A DNA stretch of 64,000 nucleotides from Spinactinospora alkalitolerans (GTDB lineage Bacteria; Actinomycetota; Actinomycetes; Streptosporangiales; Streptosporangiaceae): the NCBI RefSeq assembly GCF_013408795.1, contig NZ_JACCCC010000001.1, positions 4,278,001-4,342,000 of the forward strand, read 5' to 3'. Numbering within the stretch: the first letter of the stretch is position 1; each line of letters begins with the position of its first letter. The notes under the pieces were generated by a model that made no database searches, was not told where the DNA came from, and saw only the letters and a program-made list of their open reading frames with translations. Shown in pieces: positions 25,710 through 35,465 of this stretch. The translations under genes and the position numbers were made by a program.

Positions 25710-26336
25710 GTGGCGACAGCAACCGCGAACCAAGAAACAGGACCGACACCAGCACATGGTGCGGCGAAGCGACCTGACCTGGTGAGCGTTGGCACCATCG
25801 TGTGGTTGGCCAACGAACTCATGTTCTTTGCGGCGCTGTTCGCGATGTACTTCACCATCCGATCGGTGACCAAGGGCAACCCGGACCTGGGTGAATGGCC
25901 GACCGTTCACCTGAACGTCCCATGGGCGCTCAGCATCACCGTCATCCTGGTGGCCTCCAGCTTCACCGCGCAGGCCGGCGTCTGGGCCGCCGAGCGCGGT
26001 GACGTCCGGAAGCTCCGTATGTGGTTCTTCATCTCGTTCTTCATGGGCCTCGTCTTCGTGCTGGGCCAGGCGTACGAGTACTACGAACTCATCGCGCACG
26101 AAGGCCTGACCCTGCAGTCCAGCGCCTACGGCTCGATGTTCTACCTCACCACGGGGTTCCACGGTCTCCACGTCATCGGTGGTCTGATCGCGTTCCTGAT
26201 CATGCTGGGACGCACGTACGCCGCGAAGCGCTTCACTCACCAGCAGGCGACCAGCGCCATCGTTGTGTCCTACTACTGGCACTTCGTCGACGTGGTCTGG
26301 ATCGCTTTGTTCCTCACCATCTACTTCCTTCAGTAA
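25710..26336 (+). CDS. ctaE: Cytochrome c oxidase subunit III
   Basis: Subunit III of the aa3 terminal oxidase, 208 residues. It has five predicted transmembrane helices beginning near 26 ([22 protein letters not shown]). The conserved ELMFF and the C-terminal [15 protein letters not shown] pattern of the family are present. It stabilises the catalytic subunit and proton uptake. It starts at GTG 25710 right after a -10 box, so the ctaE-qcrCAB mRNA is probably leaderless. qcrC follows after 16 bp, the standard actinobacterial arrangement for the bc1-aa3 supercomplex. Confidence 0.95.
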   Translation: MATATANQETGPTPAHGAAKRPDLVSVGTIVWLANELMFFAALFAMYFTIRSVTKGNPDLGEWPTVHLNVPWALSITVILVASSFTAQAGVWAAERGDVRKLRMWFFISFFMGLVFVLGQAYEYYELIAHEGLTLQSSAYGSMFYLTTGFHGLHVIGGLIAFLIMLGRTYAAKRFTHQQATSAIVVSYYWHFVDVVWIALFLTIYFLQ

Positions 26337-26352
26337 CCCGAACGGGGAAACC

Positions 26353-27258
26353 GTGAAATGGATTACCGCACGGCGACGGCATCCCCTTGCGGGGTATGTC
26401 GTCGTCATACTCGCGCTGGCCTTCTTCGGGGTGGGCTACGCCTTCGTCGCGCCGACGGCTGACCGGGCCGAAGCGCAATCCGTCGCCGCCGGCCCCGAGG
26501 AGGGCCAGGTCGACATCAGCAACGGCAAGCAGATCTACACCGAGAGCTGCGCCAGCTGCCACGGCCCCCAGGGGCAGGGCGTTGAAGGCAACGGCCCCTC
26601 CCTTGAGGGCGCCGGCGCGGCCGCGGTGGACTTCTACGTCAGCACCGGGCGCATGCCCTCCATGGACCCGAACGCGCAGATGCCCCGGCGCGAACCGATC
26701 TTCTCCGAGGAGGAGATCGCGGATCTGGCCGCCTACGTGCACCAGTCCTTCGGCGGCGGGCCGGCCATCCCGGAGAACATCCCCGGCACCGCCCCCGAAC
26801 GCTCCCAATTCGAGGACGAGGCCGCCTACGAGACCGCCATGGAGCGCTACGAGGCCGCCTACGAGGAGTACATCGCCAGCGGCGACACCGAGCCGGGCAT
26901 GAAGCTGTACCTGGCCAACTGCGCGCACTGCCACAGTTGGTCCGGTGGCGGCGGCGCCCTGACCGACGGCCGCTACGCCCCGGAGCTGCACGTGGCCACC
27001 CCGCGCCAGATCTACGAGGCCATGATCGTCGGACCCGGCGCGATGCCGGTGTTCAACGACACCACCATCACCGAGGAGGAGAAGCAGGACCTCATCACCT
27101 ACGTGAAGGACCTGCAGGCCGAGCCGGACGCCGGCGGCATCTTCGCCCTCAACCGGATCGGCCAGGTCGCCGAGGGCTTCATCGGCTGGACCATCGGCAT
27201 CAGCCTGGTCGTGGCGTGCGCCATCTGGATCACCGCGAAGCAGCGAGCACATGACTGA
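26353..27258 (+). CDS. qcrC: Di-heme cytochrome c subunit of bc1 complex
   Basis: QcrC (cytochrome cc) passes electrons from the Rieske centre to the oxidase within the supercomplex, replacing a soluble cytochrome c. The 301 residues have an N-terminal membrane segment (about 12-32), two heme c sites CASCH (66-70) and CAHCH (190-194), and a C-terminal transmembrane anchor (about 275-295). Methionine ligands are likely in GRMPSM and GAMPVF. The linker between the two domains holds an acidic Tyr/Glu-rich helix (about 150-180) that I do not recall in the mycobacterial protein. GTG 26353 is chosen over the longer frame that overlaps ctaE. Confidence 0.95.
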   Translation: MKWITARRRHPLAGYVVVILALAFFGVGYAFVAPTADRAEAQSVAAGPEEGQVDISNGKQIYTESCASCHGPQGQGVEGNGPSLEGAGAAAVDFYVSTGRMPSMDPNAQMPRREPIFSEEEIADLAAYVHQSFGGGPAIPENIPGTAPERSQFEDEAAYETAMERYEAAYEEYIASGDTEPGMKLYLANCAHCHSWSGGGGALTDGRYAPELHVATPRQIYEAMIVGPGAMPVFNDTTITEEEKQDLITYVKDLQAEPDAGGIFALNRIGQVAEGFIGWTIGISLVVACAIWITAKQRAHD

Positions 27259-28360
27259 TAACACCAACCACCACGACAACGAGGCAGGTCCCGAGGCCCG
27301 CGACCGGGTCATCGGCACTCCCTCGGCCGCTGACGGCGAGGGCCCTGCGGACACCGGGACCGAACCGCACCGCCGGCACGAGGGGCCCTACTCCGCCGAG
27401 GAGACGCACACGCGTACCGAGGAGATGCAGCGCAAGGGCGAGAAGGGCGCCGCGCTGTGGTTCCTCCTCGCCTTCTTCTCCGGGATCGGCTTCCTCGTCA
27501 GCTACTTCCTGTTCTCGCCCGAACCCGATGCGGCGCGCTCCATCACCGATCCGGGCACGGCCCAGATCGCCAACATGGCCATGGGCGGGACCATCACCCT
27601 GGCGCTGTTCGCGATCGGCGCGGGCATGACCGTGTGGGCGCGGCAGGTCATGCCGCACTACGAGGTCGGCACGCCCTACGACGAGCTGCCCTCGTCCCCG
27701 GAGGAGAAGGGTTCCTTCAGCGAGTTCTTCATGCGGGGCGGCGAGGAGAGCGGGATCACCAAGCGCCCGCTGATGCGCCGCACCCTGCTGCTGGCCATGG
27801 TTCCGCTGGGCCTCGCGCCCATCGTGCTGCTGCGCGACACCGGGCCGCTGCCCGGCGAGGAGCTCAGGACCACGCTGTGGGAAGACGGCATGCGCATGGT
27901 CGTCGAGGGCACCGAACGCGAGATCCTGGCCACCGACCTGCAGAACGGCAGCATGATCTCCGCCCTGCCCAAGCCGCACGACGCCGAGCACGGCCTGAGC
28001 CTGAACGAGCAGGCCGACACCGTCGTGCTGCTGATCAAGATGGCGCCGTCGGAGTTCAGTCCCGGGATGACCGAGCAGCAGCTCGACTGGACCCACAACG
28101 GGATCATCGCCTACTCCAAGATCTGCACGCACGTCGGCTGCCCTGCGGCACTGTACGAGCAGACGACCCACCGGATCCTGTGCCCGTGCCACCAGTCGAC
28201 CTTCGACGCCGCCAACGGCGCCGAGGTGGTGTTCGGCCCGGCCCACCGGCCGCTGCCGCAGCTACCGGTTAGAGTGGACGACGAGGGCTATCTCGTCGCG
28301 GCGGGGGACTTCTCCGCCCCGGTCGGCCCGACGTTCTGGTCCGCTGGGAGGGGTGAGTAA
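27251..28360 (+). CDS. qcrA: Rieske iron-sulfur subunit of bc1 complex
   Basis: QcrA oxidises menaquinol through a 2Fe-2S centre. This 369-residue protein has the actinobacterial form: a long soluble N-terminus, three transmembrane segments (about 67-88, 108-130, 176-195) and a C-terminal Rieske domain. The cluster ligands are Cys292 and His294 in CTHVGC and Cys311 and His314 in CPCH; Cys297 and Cys313 give the disulfide. It overlaps qcrC by 8 bp and qcrB starts 3 bp after it, so the three are tightly coupled. Confidence 0.96.
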   Translation: MTDNTNHHDNEAGPEARDRVIGTPSAADGEGPADTGTEPHRRHEGPYSAEETHTRTEEMQRKGEKGAALWFLLAFFSGIGFLVSYFLFSPEPDAARSITDPGTAQIANMAMGGTITLALFAIGAGMTVWARQVMPHYEVGTPYDELPSSPEEKGSFSEFFMRGGEESGITKRPLMRRTLLLAMVPLGLAPIVLLRDTGPLPGEELRTTLWEDGMRMVVEGTEREILATDLQNGSMISALPKPHDAEHGLSLNEQADTVVLLIKMAPSEFSPGMTEQQLDWTHNGIIAYSKICTHVGCPAALYEQTTHRILCPCHQSTFDAANGAEVVFGPAHRPLPQLPVRVDDEGYLVAAGDFSAPVGPTFWSAGRGE

Positions 28361-28363
28361 CAA

Positions 28364-30031
28364 GTGGCGAACGGACAAGCGCCCAAGACCCCCAAGGGAC
28401 TGCGCAACGCCGGCAATTTCATCGACGACCGCTTCCACCTGGCCAAGACCGGCGAGAAGAACCTGCGCAAGGTCTTCCCGAACCACTGGTCCTTCATGCT
28501 GGGCGAGATCGCGCTGTACTCGTTCATCATCCTGCTGATCACCGGTGTGTTCCTGACGCTGTGGTTCAACCCGAGCATGGCGCACACCGTCTACGACGGC
28601 TCCTACGCCCGCCTGCAGGGCGTGGAGATGAGCGAGGCCTACGCGTCGACGCTGCACATCACCTTCGACGTGCGCGGCGGCCTGCTGGTCCGCCAGATCC
28701 ACCACTGGGCCGCGCTGATCTTCGTCGCGGCGCTGATCTTCCACATGCTCCGGGTGTTCTTCACCGGCGCGTTCCGCAAGCCGCGTGAGATCAACTGGAT
28801 CATCGGCGTGCTGATCTTCACGCTGGCGATCCTGGAGGGCCTGTTCGGCTACTCGCTGCCGGACGACCTGCCCTCGGGCATGGGCGTGCGCATCCTGCAG
28901 GGCGTCATGATGTCCCTGCCGGTGGTGGGCAGCTACGTGTCGTTCTTCCTCTTCGGCGGCGAGTTCCCCGGCGAGTTGATCATCCCGCGGCTGTACATGC
29001 TGCACATCCTGCTGATCCCGGGTCTGCTGCTGGCGCTGATCGTGGCGCACATCATGATCCTGTGGCACCAGAAGCACACGCAGTACCCCGGGACGGGGCG
29101 GACGGAGAAGAAGGTCGTCGGCACGCCGATGTACCCGGCCTTCGCCGTGAAGGCCGGCGGGTTCTTCTTCTTCACCTTCGCCGTCATCGCGGGCATGGCC
29201 GCGTTCGTGCAGATCAACCCGATCCACCTGTTCGGCCCGTTCACGCCGACGTCCATCACCTCGGGCCTCCAGCCCGACTGGTACATGGGCTTCATGGAGG
29301 GCGCGCTGCGGATCTTCCCGAACTGGTTCGACATCAACATCGCCGGTTACGCCATTCCGACCGGTGTGCTGGTTCCGGGCCTGGTGATTCCGGGGCTCCT
29401 CTTCGGCGGACTGGCCGTCTGGCCGTTCGTGGAATCCTGGATCTCCGGTGACAAGCGGCACCACAACGTCGCCGACCGTCCGCGCAACGCGCCGGTCCGC
29501 ACGAGCGTGGGCGTCGCCGGCGTCACCTTCTACGGCCTGCTGTGGATGGCCGGTTCCAACGACATCCTCTCGGAGACGTTCTCGATCAGCCTGTACGCGA
29601 GCACCTGGTTCTTCAGGTTCGCCGTGATCTTCGGGCCGATCATCGCCTTCATCGCCACCAAGCGCATCTGCCTCGGGCTGCAGCGCCGCGACCTGGAGAC
29701 GCTGGAGCACGGCTACGAGAGCGGGACCATCCAGCAACTGGACAGCGGCGAGTTCATCGAGGTGCACAAGGAGTCCTCGACGGAGACCGTGCACGTCCTG
29801 CAGAGCAAGAAGCCGGTGCCGCGCATCGAGGCCGACGCCCTGGACGAGAACGGCGTCGAGTCGCCGCAGAAGCGCGGCATCATGGGCAGGATCCGCCTGG
29901 GCCTGGCCCGCTGGTACACGAAGGACAACGTCTCCTTCGACGGCGCGGTGCCGCACAACGGCCACGTCGGCCACGTCGGCCCCAACGAGAGTGCCGAGAC
30001 GGGCAAGGAAGAGGTCGTGGGAACCCGCTGA
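28364..30031 (+). CDS. qcrB: Cytochrome b subunit of bc1 complex
   Basis: QcrB binds two b hemes and the quinol sites in the membrane. The 555 residues include eight or more transmembrane helices. Heme ligand His pairs lie in IHHWAALIFVAALIFHMLRVF (near 110) and the later helix with HILLIPGLLLALIVAHIMILWHQKH (near 208). PDWYMGF near 305 is the actinobacterial form of the PEW quinol-oxidation motif. A cytoplasmic C-terminal extension of about 120 residues follows the last helix, as in other actinobacterial QcrB proteins. GTG 28364 is the start. QcrB is the target of Q203-type inhibitors in mycobacteria. Confidence 0.96.
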   Translation: MANGQAPKTPKGLRNAGNFIDDRFHLAKTGEKNLRKVFPNHWSFMLGEIALYSFIILLITGVFLTLWFNPSMAHTVYDGSYARLQGVEMSEAYASTLHITFDVRGGLLVRQIHHWAALIFVAALIFHMLRVFFTGAFRKPREINWIIGVLIFTLAILEGLFGYSLPDDLPSGMGVRILQGVMMSLPVVGSYVSFFLFGGEFPGELIIPRLYMLHILLIPGLLLALIVAHIMILWHQKHTQYPGTGRTEKKVVGTPMYPAFAVKAGGFFFFTFAVIAGMAAFVQINPIHLFGPFTPTSITSGLQPDWYMGFMEGALRIFPNWFDINIAGYAIPTGVLVPGLVIPGLLFGGLAVWPFVESWISGDKRHHNVADRPRNAPVRTSVGVAGVTFYGLLWMAGSNDILSETFSISLYASTWFFRFAVIFGPIIAFIATKRICLGLQRRDLETLEHGYESGTIQQLDSGEFIEVHKESSTETVHVLQSKKPVPRIEADALDENGVESPQKRGIMGRIRLGLARWYTKDNVSFDGAVPHNGHVGHVGPNESAETGKEEVVGTR

Positions 30032-30051
30032 GCCGAGCTCAGGGGCCACTG

Positions 30052-30087
30052 AAGGGCCCGGTCGCCCCCCAAGGCGGCCGGGCCCTT
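30052..30087 (+). terminator. Terminator of ctaE-qcrCAB
   Basis: AAGGGCCCGG (30052-30061) pairs with CCGGGCCCTT (30078-30087), with an inner CGCC/GGCG helix and a short loop. TCTCCGTT follows. It begins 21 nt after the qcrB stop. Confidence 0.75.
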
Positions 30088-30145
30088 CTCCGTTGCCCTC
30101 GGAGCCTCTCAGGGCCGCGCCGTCCTCCGCCGAGAAGATCCGACC

Positions 30146-30335
30146 CGCCCCAGGAGGGAGCGCGCGCCCGCCCCAGAAGGAAGTGCGCGCGCACCCCAGG
30201 AGGGAGGGCGCGAGCACCTCGACCCCAGGGGGTTGTGAAGGCCCGCCCCAGGAAGGATGGCGCGCGGGTGGGTCCCCTCCACCTCAATCCCAGGGGGTCG
30301 TGAAGGCCCGCCCCAGGAGGGACGGCGCGCGGGCG
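30146..30335. repeat. Repeat family D, copy 1 (mosaic of short units)
   Basis: Five near-copies of a unit starting CGCCCCAGGAGGGA and ending in GGCGCGCG-like sequence begin at 30146, 30169, 30192, 30244 and 30309. Interspersed are two copies of CCCAGGGGGTYGTGAAGGC (from 30224 and 30289). The same two unit types recur, inverted, at 47690-47771. Confidence 0.8.
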
Positions 30336-30490
30336 GGCGATTTCCGTCTATGGGCCTTCGGCCACGCGAGAGGATCGCCCAACCACCGCGGATCCCTCCT
30401 TCGGCTGAGCTCTCAAGACCCCCGGTGGCCGAGGAGAGCGACACAGAAGTTCTCCCGGGAGCTTCCGGACTGGCTCCCCGCCCGTAGACG

Positions 30491-30529
30491 CCGAGAGGCC
30501 CCCGGAGCGGTGCTCCGGGGGCCTCTCGG
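30491..30529 (-). terminator. Terminator of the L,D-transpeptidase gene
   Basis: This is an 18-bp perfect stem (30491-30508 with 30512-30529) around a 3-nt loop, 34 bp past the 3' end of the minus-strand gene. It lacks a U tract but is very stable. Confidence 0.8.
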
Positions 30530-30563
30530 GCTTCGGTGTGCTGCGGGGCGAAGACCGCGGAGA

Positions 30564-31931
30564 CTACTCGGTCTCGCCGCTCTCGCCGGCCTCGCCGAAC
30601 GGGGAACCGGGGGAACCGGCCTCGTCGGTCTTGTCGGCCTCACCGACCTCGCTGTTGCTCAGCCACTCGTCCCAGGAGCGCTGCCAGTAGCCCCAGCCGT
30701 TGTCGACCTCGAGCTCGCGGTCGGTACCGGTGATGACCAGCGGGTCGCCCATGTAGCTGTTCTCGTAGAACCACTTGGCGTCCTCGGTGGAGAGGTTGGG
30801 GCAGCCGTGGCTGAGGTTGGCCTCGCCGAGCTGGCCGTTCCACGGGGCGGCGTGGGTGAACTCGCCGCTGTTGGAGAAGCGGACGGCGTAGTTGACGTCC
30901 AACTTGTAGTACTCGGGGTGCCCCTCGGGGATGCCGACGGTGGCCGAGTCCATGACGAGGTGCTGGTACTTCTCCATCGTCAGGTGGGTACCGCTGGTGG
31001 TGGTGTAGGCGCGGGTGGTGGCCTTGCCGATGCTGGTGGGGAAGTCCTGGACCTGCTCGCCGTCGCGCTCCACCGTCATGCGGTGGGTGTCGCTGTCGAT
31101 GGTGCTGATCTGGGACCGGCCGACCTCGAAGTCGAGCTGGTGGTTCTCGACCCCGTAGACGCCCTCGCTCGCCTGGACACCGGCCAGGTGCATGTTCACG
31201 GTGACCTTCTGGTTGGGCTCCCAGTACTCCTTGGGCCTGAACACCACCATCTGGTCGCCGAACCAGTTCCACGCGCCTTCGGCGGGCTGCTCGGAGGTGA
31301 CCTCCATCGCCGCCTCGACCGCGGCCTTGTTCTGCACCGGCAGGTCGAAGTTGACGATCACCGGCATTCCCACGCCGACGGTGTCGTCGCTGACGGGGAA
31401 GTTGGACTGCAGCTCCAGCCGCTGGCCCGCGGTGGCGGCGAGCGTGGAGAACTCGCTGACGACCTCGGTCTCCTCGCCGCCCTCGTTCTCGGCCGTGGCG
31501 GTGACGGTCACCTGGCTGCCGGGCGTCAGCGTCCAGTCGCTGGTCCACTCGGTCTCGTCCTCGTTGAGGGTGCCGGTGATGGCGTCGAAGGCGTCGCCGG
31601 CCTCCTCCTCGCCGCCCTCTTCGCCCTCGGAGGCGCCGGTCTCGCCCTCGGGACCGTTCTGGGCGTCGCTCTCACCACCGCTCTGGGTGACCTGAACGTC
31701 GGTGATGGTCCCGTTGGCCGCGGTGACGGTGATCGGCAGGTCCGGGCGCACCTCCGTGGCGCCGTCCTCCGGAGAGATCTGCACCTCGACCGGGTCGCCG
31801 CCGCCGCTGTCCCCTTCGGCACCGGTGGTGTCGGCACCGGAGCCGGAGCACGCAGCGGTGAGGACGAGACTCACCCCTGCCAATCCGGCTCCCAGGCGAC
31901 GGAGCACCAGTGGGAATGCACTGCCCTTCAC
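30564..31931 (-). CDS. L,D-transpeptidase lipoprotein (Ldt, YkuD domain)
   Basis: It forms 3-3 peptidoglycan cross-links outside the membrane. The 455-residue precursor has a lipoprotein signal with lipobox LTAAC near residue 28. An acidic Gly/Ser/Glu linker follows, then two Ig-like beta domains (about 60-270), then the YkuD catalytic domain (about 275-410). Its catalytic motif is HxxAPWNGQ...SHGCPNLS with Cys in HGC. The layout equals LdtMt2-type enzymes. GTG 31931 is chosen because GGAGG lies 8 nt upstream; ATG 31949 is inside the same ribosome-site region. It sits between the two oxidase gene clusters, convergent with qcrB. Confidence 0.9.
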   Translation of the reverse strand: MKGSAFPLVLRRLGAGLAGVSLVLTAACSGSGADTTGAEGDSGGGDPVEVQISPEDGATEVRPDLPITVTAANGTITDVQVTQSGGESDAQNGPEGETGASEGEEGGEEEAGDAFDAITGTLNEDETEWTSDWTLTPGSQVTVTATAENEGGEETEVVSEFSTLAATAGQRLELQSNFPVSDDTVGVGMPVIVNFDLPVQNKAAVEAAMEVTSEQPAEGAWNWFGDQMVVFRPKEYWEPNQKVTVNMHLAGVQASEGVYGVENHQLDFEVGRSQISTIDSDTHRMTVERDGEQVQDFPTSIGKATTRAYTTTSGTHLTMEKYQHLVMDSATVGIPEGHPEYYKLDVNYAVRFSNSGEFTHAAPWNGQLGEANLSHGCPNLSTEDAKWFYENSYMGDPLVITGTDRELEVDNGWGYWQRSWDEWLSNSEVGEADKTDEAGSPGSPFGEAGESGETE

Positions 31932-32078
31932 GCGTGCGACCTCCAGCATCGGCTCGACTTGCGGGAATCCTGTCCGGTTGGACGCGCGGCCGAGCGAAAA
32001 AGTTTCCGGAAAAATGGCAAGAGCGGCCAAAACGTGATCAACGCCCATAGGGCGGGCCGGGCCGCTCCAAAAAGAATA

Positions 32079-32123
32079 CCCCGGCGGTCGGCGGTCTCTG
32101 CTGACATCGCCGACCGGCCGGGG
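32079..32123 (-). terminator. Intrinsic terminator of ctaCDF
   Basis: A 15-bp GC stem (arms 32079-32093 and 32108-32123, one bulge) is followed on the minus strand by TATTCTTTTTGG, one of the few genuine U tracts in the window. It lies about 50 bp past the ctaF stop. Confidence 0.85.
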
Positions 32124-32173
32124 TCACAAGAAGATCCCGAATGGGAACCGGCCCGGTCCCCCACCGAGGTCGA

Positions 32174-32599
32174 TCAGTGCTGGAACTCCTTGCGGTAGTA
32201 CTCGAACACCCAACCGATGGCGGTCAGGATGACGGCCAGGAAGCCGATGAAGACCATCCACCAGCCGATCGCGATGCCCACCGCGGTGAACGCGACCGCC
32301 ATCGCGACGAACAGCGGCCACCAACTGTGCGGGCTGAAGAAACCGTACTCGCCGGCGTTCTCCGCGATCTCGCCGTCGAGGCGCTCCTCCGGCGGCAGGC
32401 CGTGGTAGCGCTCGCTGCGCCGGGCCGCCTGCCAGAGCCAGAAGCCGATCATCCAGCCGAACCCGATCGCCACGATGAGCGCGACGGTGCCCGTCCACTC
32501 GATCTTGCCATCGACGATCCACGCCCAGTAGGCGTAGAGGCCCGCGATGAGCCCGAAGAAGGTCGAGACCCCCATAAACAGATATGCCTGCATCTTCAT
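32174..32599 (-). CDS. ctaF: Cytochrome c oxidase subunit IV (actinobacterial CtaF)
   Basis: A 141-residue actinobacteria-specific oxidase subunit. There are four hydrophobic helices in two pairs (about 7-28, 35-55, 92-110, 112-132) separated by a polar loop with LPPEERLDGEIAENAGEYGFFSPHSWWPLF, the family signature. It starts 15 bp after ctaD and ends the ctaCDF operon. It is an accessory subunit of the aa3 oxidase in the bc1-aa3 supercomplex. Confidence 0.93.
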   Translation of the reverse strand: MKMQAYLFMGVSTFFGLIAGLYAYWAWIVDGKIEWTGTVALIVAIGFGWMIGFWLWQAARRSERYHGLPPEERLDGEIAENAGEYGFFSPHSWWPLFVAMAVAFTAVGIAIGWWMVFIGFLAVILTAIGWVFEYYRKEFQH

Positions 32600-32614
32600 G
32601 GTGAAGCCGCCCTC

Positions 32615-34288
32615 CTACTTCGTGCTCGCCGGGACCGGGGCCGCACCGGCGGCGGCGTGCGGATGGTGCAGGTCGAACGCCGGGCGCTCGGACCGGATGC
32701 GCGGCAGCGAGGTGAAGTTGTGCCGCGGCGGCGGGCACGAGGTCGCCCACTCCAGCGAGCACCCGTAGCCCCACGGGTCGTCGACCTCGACCTTCGGCGC
32801 GTTCTTGTGGGTGGTCCAGATGTTCCAGAAGAACAGCAGCGTGGAGGCGCCCAGGACGAACGAGGAGACCGAGGAGACCTGGTTCAGCGCGGTGAAGCCG
32901 TCGGAGGGCAGGTAGTCGGCGTAGCGCCGCGGCATGCCCTCGGCGCCCAGCCAGTGCTGCACCAGGAAGGTGCCGTGGAAGCCGAAGAACAGCAGCCAGA
33001 AGTGCCACTTGGCCAGCGGTTCGTTGAGCATCTTGCCGGTGAACTTGGGCCACCAGTAGTAGAAGCCGGCGAACATCGCGAAGACCACGGTGCCGAAGAC
33101 CACGTAGTGGAAGTGCGCCACCACGAAGTAGGAGTCGGTGACGTGGAAGTCGATCGGCGGGGAGGCCAGGAGCACGCCGGTGAGACCGCCGAAGAGGAAC
33201 GTGACCAGGAATCCGATCACGAACAGCATCGGGCTCTCGAAGGTCAGCTGGCCGCGCCACATCGTGCCGATCCAGTTGAAGAACTTCACGCCGGTCGGGA
33301 CGGCGATGAGGAACGACATGAACGAGAAGAACGGCAGCAGCACCGCACCGGTCGGGAACATGTGGTGCGCCCACACGGTGACCGAGAGGCCGGTGATGGC
33401 GATGGTCGCGGCCACCAGGCTCTTGTAGCCGAAGATCGGCTTGCGGCTGAACACCGGCAGGATCTCGGTCGCGATGCCGAAGAACGGCAGCGCGATGATG
33501 TAGACCTCGGGGTGGCCGAAGAACCAGAACAGGTGCTGCCACAGGATGGCGCCGCCGTGCTCGGGGCTGAAGACCTGCGTGCCGAACATGCGGTCGGCGC
33601 CCAGGGCGATCAGCGCCGCGGTCAGCACCGGGAAGGCGATGAGCACGAGCACGCTGGTCAGCATGGTGTTCCAGGAGAAGATCGACATCCGGAACATGGT
33701 CATGCCGGGCGCGCGCATGCACAGGCCGGTCGTGATGAAGTTGACCGCAGCGAGGATCGTGCCCAGACCGCTGACGACCAGGCCGAGGATCCACAGGTCG
33801 CCGCCGATCCCCGGCGAGCGGACCGAGTCCGACAGCGGAGTGTAGGCGAACCAGCCGAAGCTGGCCGCGCCGCCGGGGGTGATGAAGCCCGCGATGACGA
33901 TCAGGCCGCCGAACAGGAACAGGTAGTACCCGAACAGGTTGATGCGCGGGAACGCCACGTCGGGCGCGCCGATGTGCAGCGGCATGATGATGTTGGCGAA
34001 CCCGACGAACAGCGGGGTCGCGAACAGCAGCAGCATGATCGTGCCGTGCATGGTGAAGAGCTGATTGTAGGTGCCGTTCGTCATGAGCTGCATGCCCGGG
34101 TACATCAGCTCGGCACGGATCATCAGCGCCATGATGCCCGCGATGATGAAGAAGACGAACGAGGTGATCAGGTACATGTACCCGATGACCTTGTGGTCGG
34201 TCGACGTCATCCAGTTGACGATGATCGACCCCTTGCGCGCCGACCGGGCCTGCGCCCCGCCGACGGGCGTCTGACTAACCGCCGTCAT
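32615..34288 (-). CDS. ctaD: Cytochrome c oxidase subunit I
   Basis: This is the catalytic heme-copper subunit, reducing oxygen and pumping protons across the membrane. The 557 residues include twelve transmembrane helices. [16 protein letters not shown] near 69 carries a low-spin heme a His. [18 protein letters not shown] near 254 has the CuB His-Glu-Pro-Glu-Val-Tyr site. [10 protein letters not shown] near 304 is the CuB His pair, and [14 protein letters not shown] near 388 has the remaining heme ligands. The Tyr of HPEVY is the cross-linked one. Its ATG overlaps the ctaC stop by 4 bp. Confidence 0.97.
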   Translation of the reverse strand: MTAVSQTPVGGAQARSARKGSIIVNWMTSTDHKVIGYMYLITSFVFFIIAGIMALMIRAELMYPGMQLMTNGTYNQLFTMHGTIMLLLFATPLFVGFANIIMPLHIGAPDVAFPRINLFGYYLFLFGGLIVIAGFITPGGAASFGWFAYTPLSDSVRSPGIGGDLWILGLVVSGLGTILAAVNFITTGLCMRAPGMTMFRMSIFSWNTMLTSVLVLIAFPVLTAALIALGADRMFGTQVFSPEHGGAILWQHLFWFFGHPEVYIIALPFFGIATEILPVFSRKPIFGYKSLVAATIAITGLSVTVWAHHMFPTGAVLLPFFSFMSFLIAVPTGVKFFNWIGTMWRGQLTFESPMLFVIGFLVTFLFGGLTGVLLASPPIDFHVTDSYFVVAHFHYVVFGTVVFAMFAGFYYWWPKFTGKMLNEPLAKWHFWLLFFGFHGTFLVQHWLGAEGMPRRYADYLPSDGFTALNQVSSVSSFVLGASTLLFFWNIWTTHKNAPKVEVDDPWGYGCSLEWATSCPPPRHNFTSLPRIRSERPAFDLHHPHAAAGAAPVPASTK

Positions 34289-35241
34289 TGCTGGCCGTCC
34301 TCCTCGTTGGCCCCCGGATCATTGGGCTGGTCGAGAGCGGGCTCCTGCCCGGCCTCTTCGCCCCGCCCTTCCTCGAGACCCTGCTCCTGAGCGCCCTCGG
34401 CGGGCTGGTTGGGGTCGCCCTCGGGAGCCTCGAGCTCCTCGGGGGACTCCTCGGGGTTCTGCTTCTGCTCCTCGAGCCACTGCTCGTACTCTTCGGGGCT
34501 GACCACCCTGACGTTGAACAGCATGCGGGAGTGGTCGACGCCGCAGAGCTCCGCGCAGCGCCCGGCGAACTCGCCCTCGACGTCGGGGTTGACCTTCACC
34601 TGGAACTCGTTGGGCTGGCCGGGGATGACGTCCATCTTGAACACGAACGCCGGGATCCAGAACGAGTGGATGACGTCGGGGGACTCGAGGTCGAAGTGGA
34701 TGACGCTGTCGTTGGGGATGACCAGCGTCGGGTCGTCTCCGGGGATGCCGGCGACGGAGACGACCTCGCCGTTGACGTCCTGTTCGCCCTCGTAGACGAA
34801 CTCCCAGCTCCACTGGAAGGCGTTGACGTTGACGTTGACGTCGGCGGGCTCGTCGGTCTCCATCAGGTAGGTCTGGTCCCGAGCGGTGAAGTAGAACAGG
34901 ACCGCGATGATGACGATCGGCAGAACGGTGTAGAGCGCCTCGATGGGCATGTTGTAGCGCACCTGCGGCGGCAGCTGCTCGGAGCGCTTGCGGTGAAAGA
35001 TCAACGTCCAGATGATCAGTCCCCACACAAGAATGCCGACCGCGAGCGCCGCCACCCACGAGCCCTGCCAGAGCGTGAGGACACGCTCGGCCTGCTCGGT
35101 GATCGGCTCCGGCACACCCAAACGAGTGAACTCGTTCGACGCGCAGCCGGTCGCGGCTATACCCAACGCGGCGAGCGCGGCGCCACGTGGTGCCCATCGG
35201 CGCAGCGCGGGGCGCCGATTCCTATGGCGGGTCGGACTCAC
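34285..35241 (-). CDS. ctaC: Cytochrome c oxidase subunit II (lipoprotein)
   Basis: Subunit II accepts electrons at its CuA centre. The 318-residue precursor has a lipobox-like IAATGC near residue 33, two transmembrane helices (about 62-84 and 104-122) and an outer cupredoxin domain. CuA ligands are visible: His in [11 protein letters not shown], then [12 protein letters not shown] with two Cys, His and Met. After the domain comes a 70-residue tail rich in Glu, Gln and Pro, longer than usual. GTG 35241 is favoured by GGAAGG six nt upstream over the ORF start at 35316. Confidence 0.95.
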   Translation of the reverse strand: MSPTRHRNRRPALRRWAPRGAALAALGIAATGCASNEFTRLGVPEPITEQAERVLTLWQGSWVAALAVGILVWGLIIWTLIFHRKRSEQLPPQVRYNMPIEALYTVLPIVIIAVLFYFTARDQTYLMETDEPADVNVNVNAFQWSWEFVYEGEQDVNGEVVSVAGIPGDDPTLVIPNDSVIHFDLESPDVIHSFWIPAFVFKMDVIPGQPNEFQVKVNPDVEGEFAGRCAELCGVDHSRMLFNVRVVSPEEYEQWLEEQKQNPEESPEELEAPEGDPNQPAEGAQEQGLEEGRGEEAGQEPALDQPNDPGANEEDGQQ

Positions 35242-35465
35242 GGATTGCCTTCCCAGCGGTGATGCCCGCGCGGTACGCGGGCGGTCGTATATCCAAAGCT
35301 TGTCAAGGGCAAACATTATCGCGAACCATCCGCACCACTGATCACGGGCACGGCGGGTCAGCGTGTTGTGCCGCGGCCGCTGTGACGGGCGCGGCGGGAC
35401 ACGGTCCTGCGGACCCTCTCCCGTCCTCGCGGCGCCGCACTCCTAGGCTTGACCCATCGTGGGGA

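Larger units (their letters stand above)
30032..30563. other. Intergenic region with repeats between qcrB and L,D-transpeptidase gene
   Basis: This 532-bp stretch lies between convergent genes. It holds a terminator for each side (30052-30087 and 30491-30529) and, between them, the family D repeat mosaic. The remaining part (30340-30490) shows nothing I can interpret. Confidence 0.7.

Noticed and set aside
30146-30335. Possible CRISPR array
   Set aside because: Units are short, unevenly spaced and diverged, with no uniform spacers and no cas genes; described as repeat family D.
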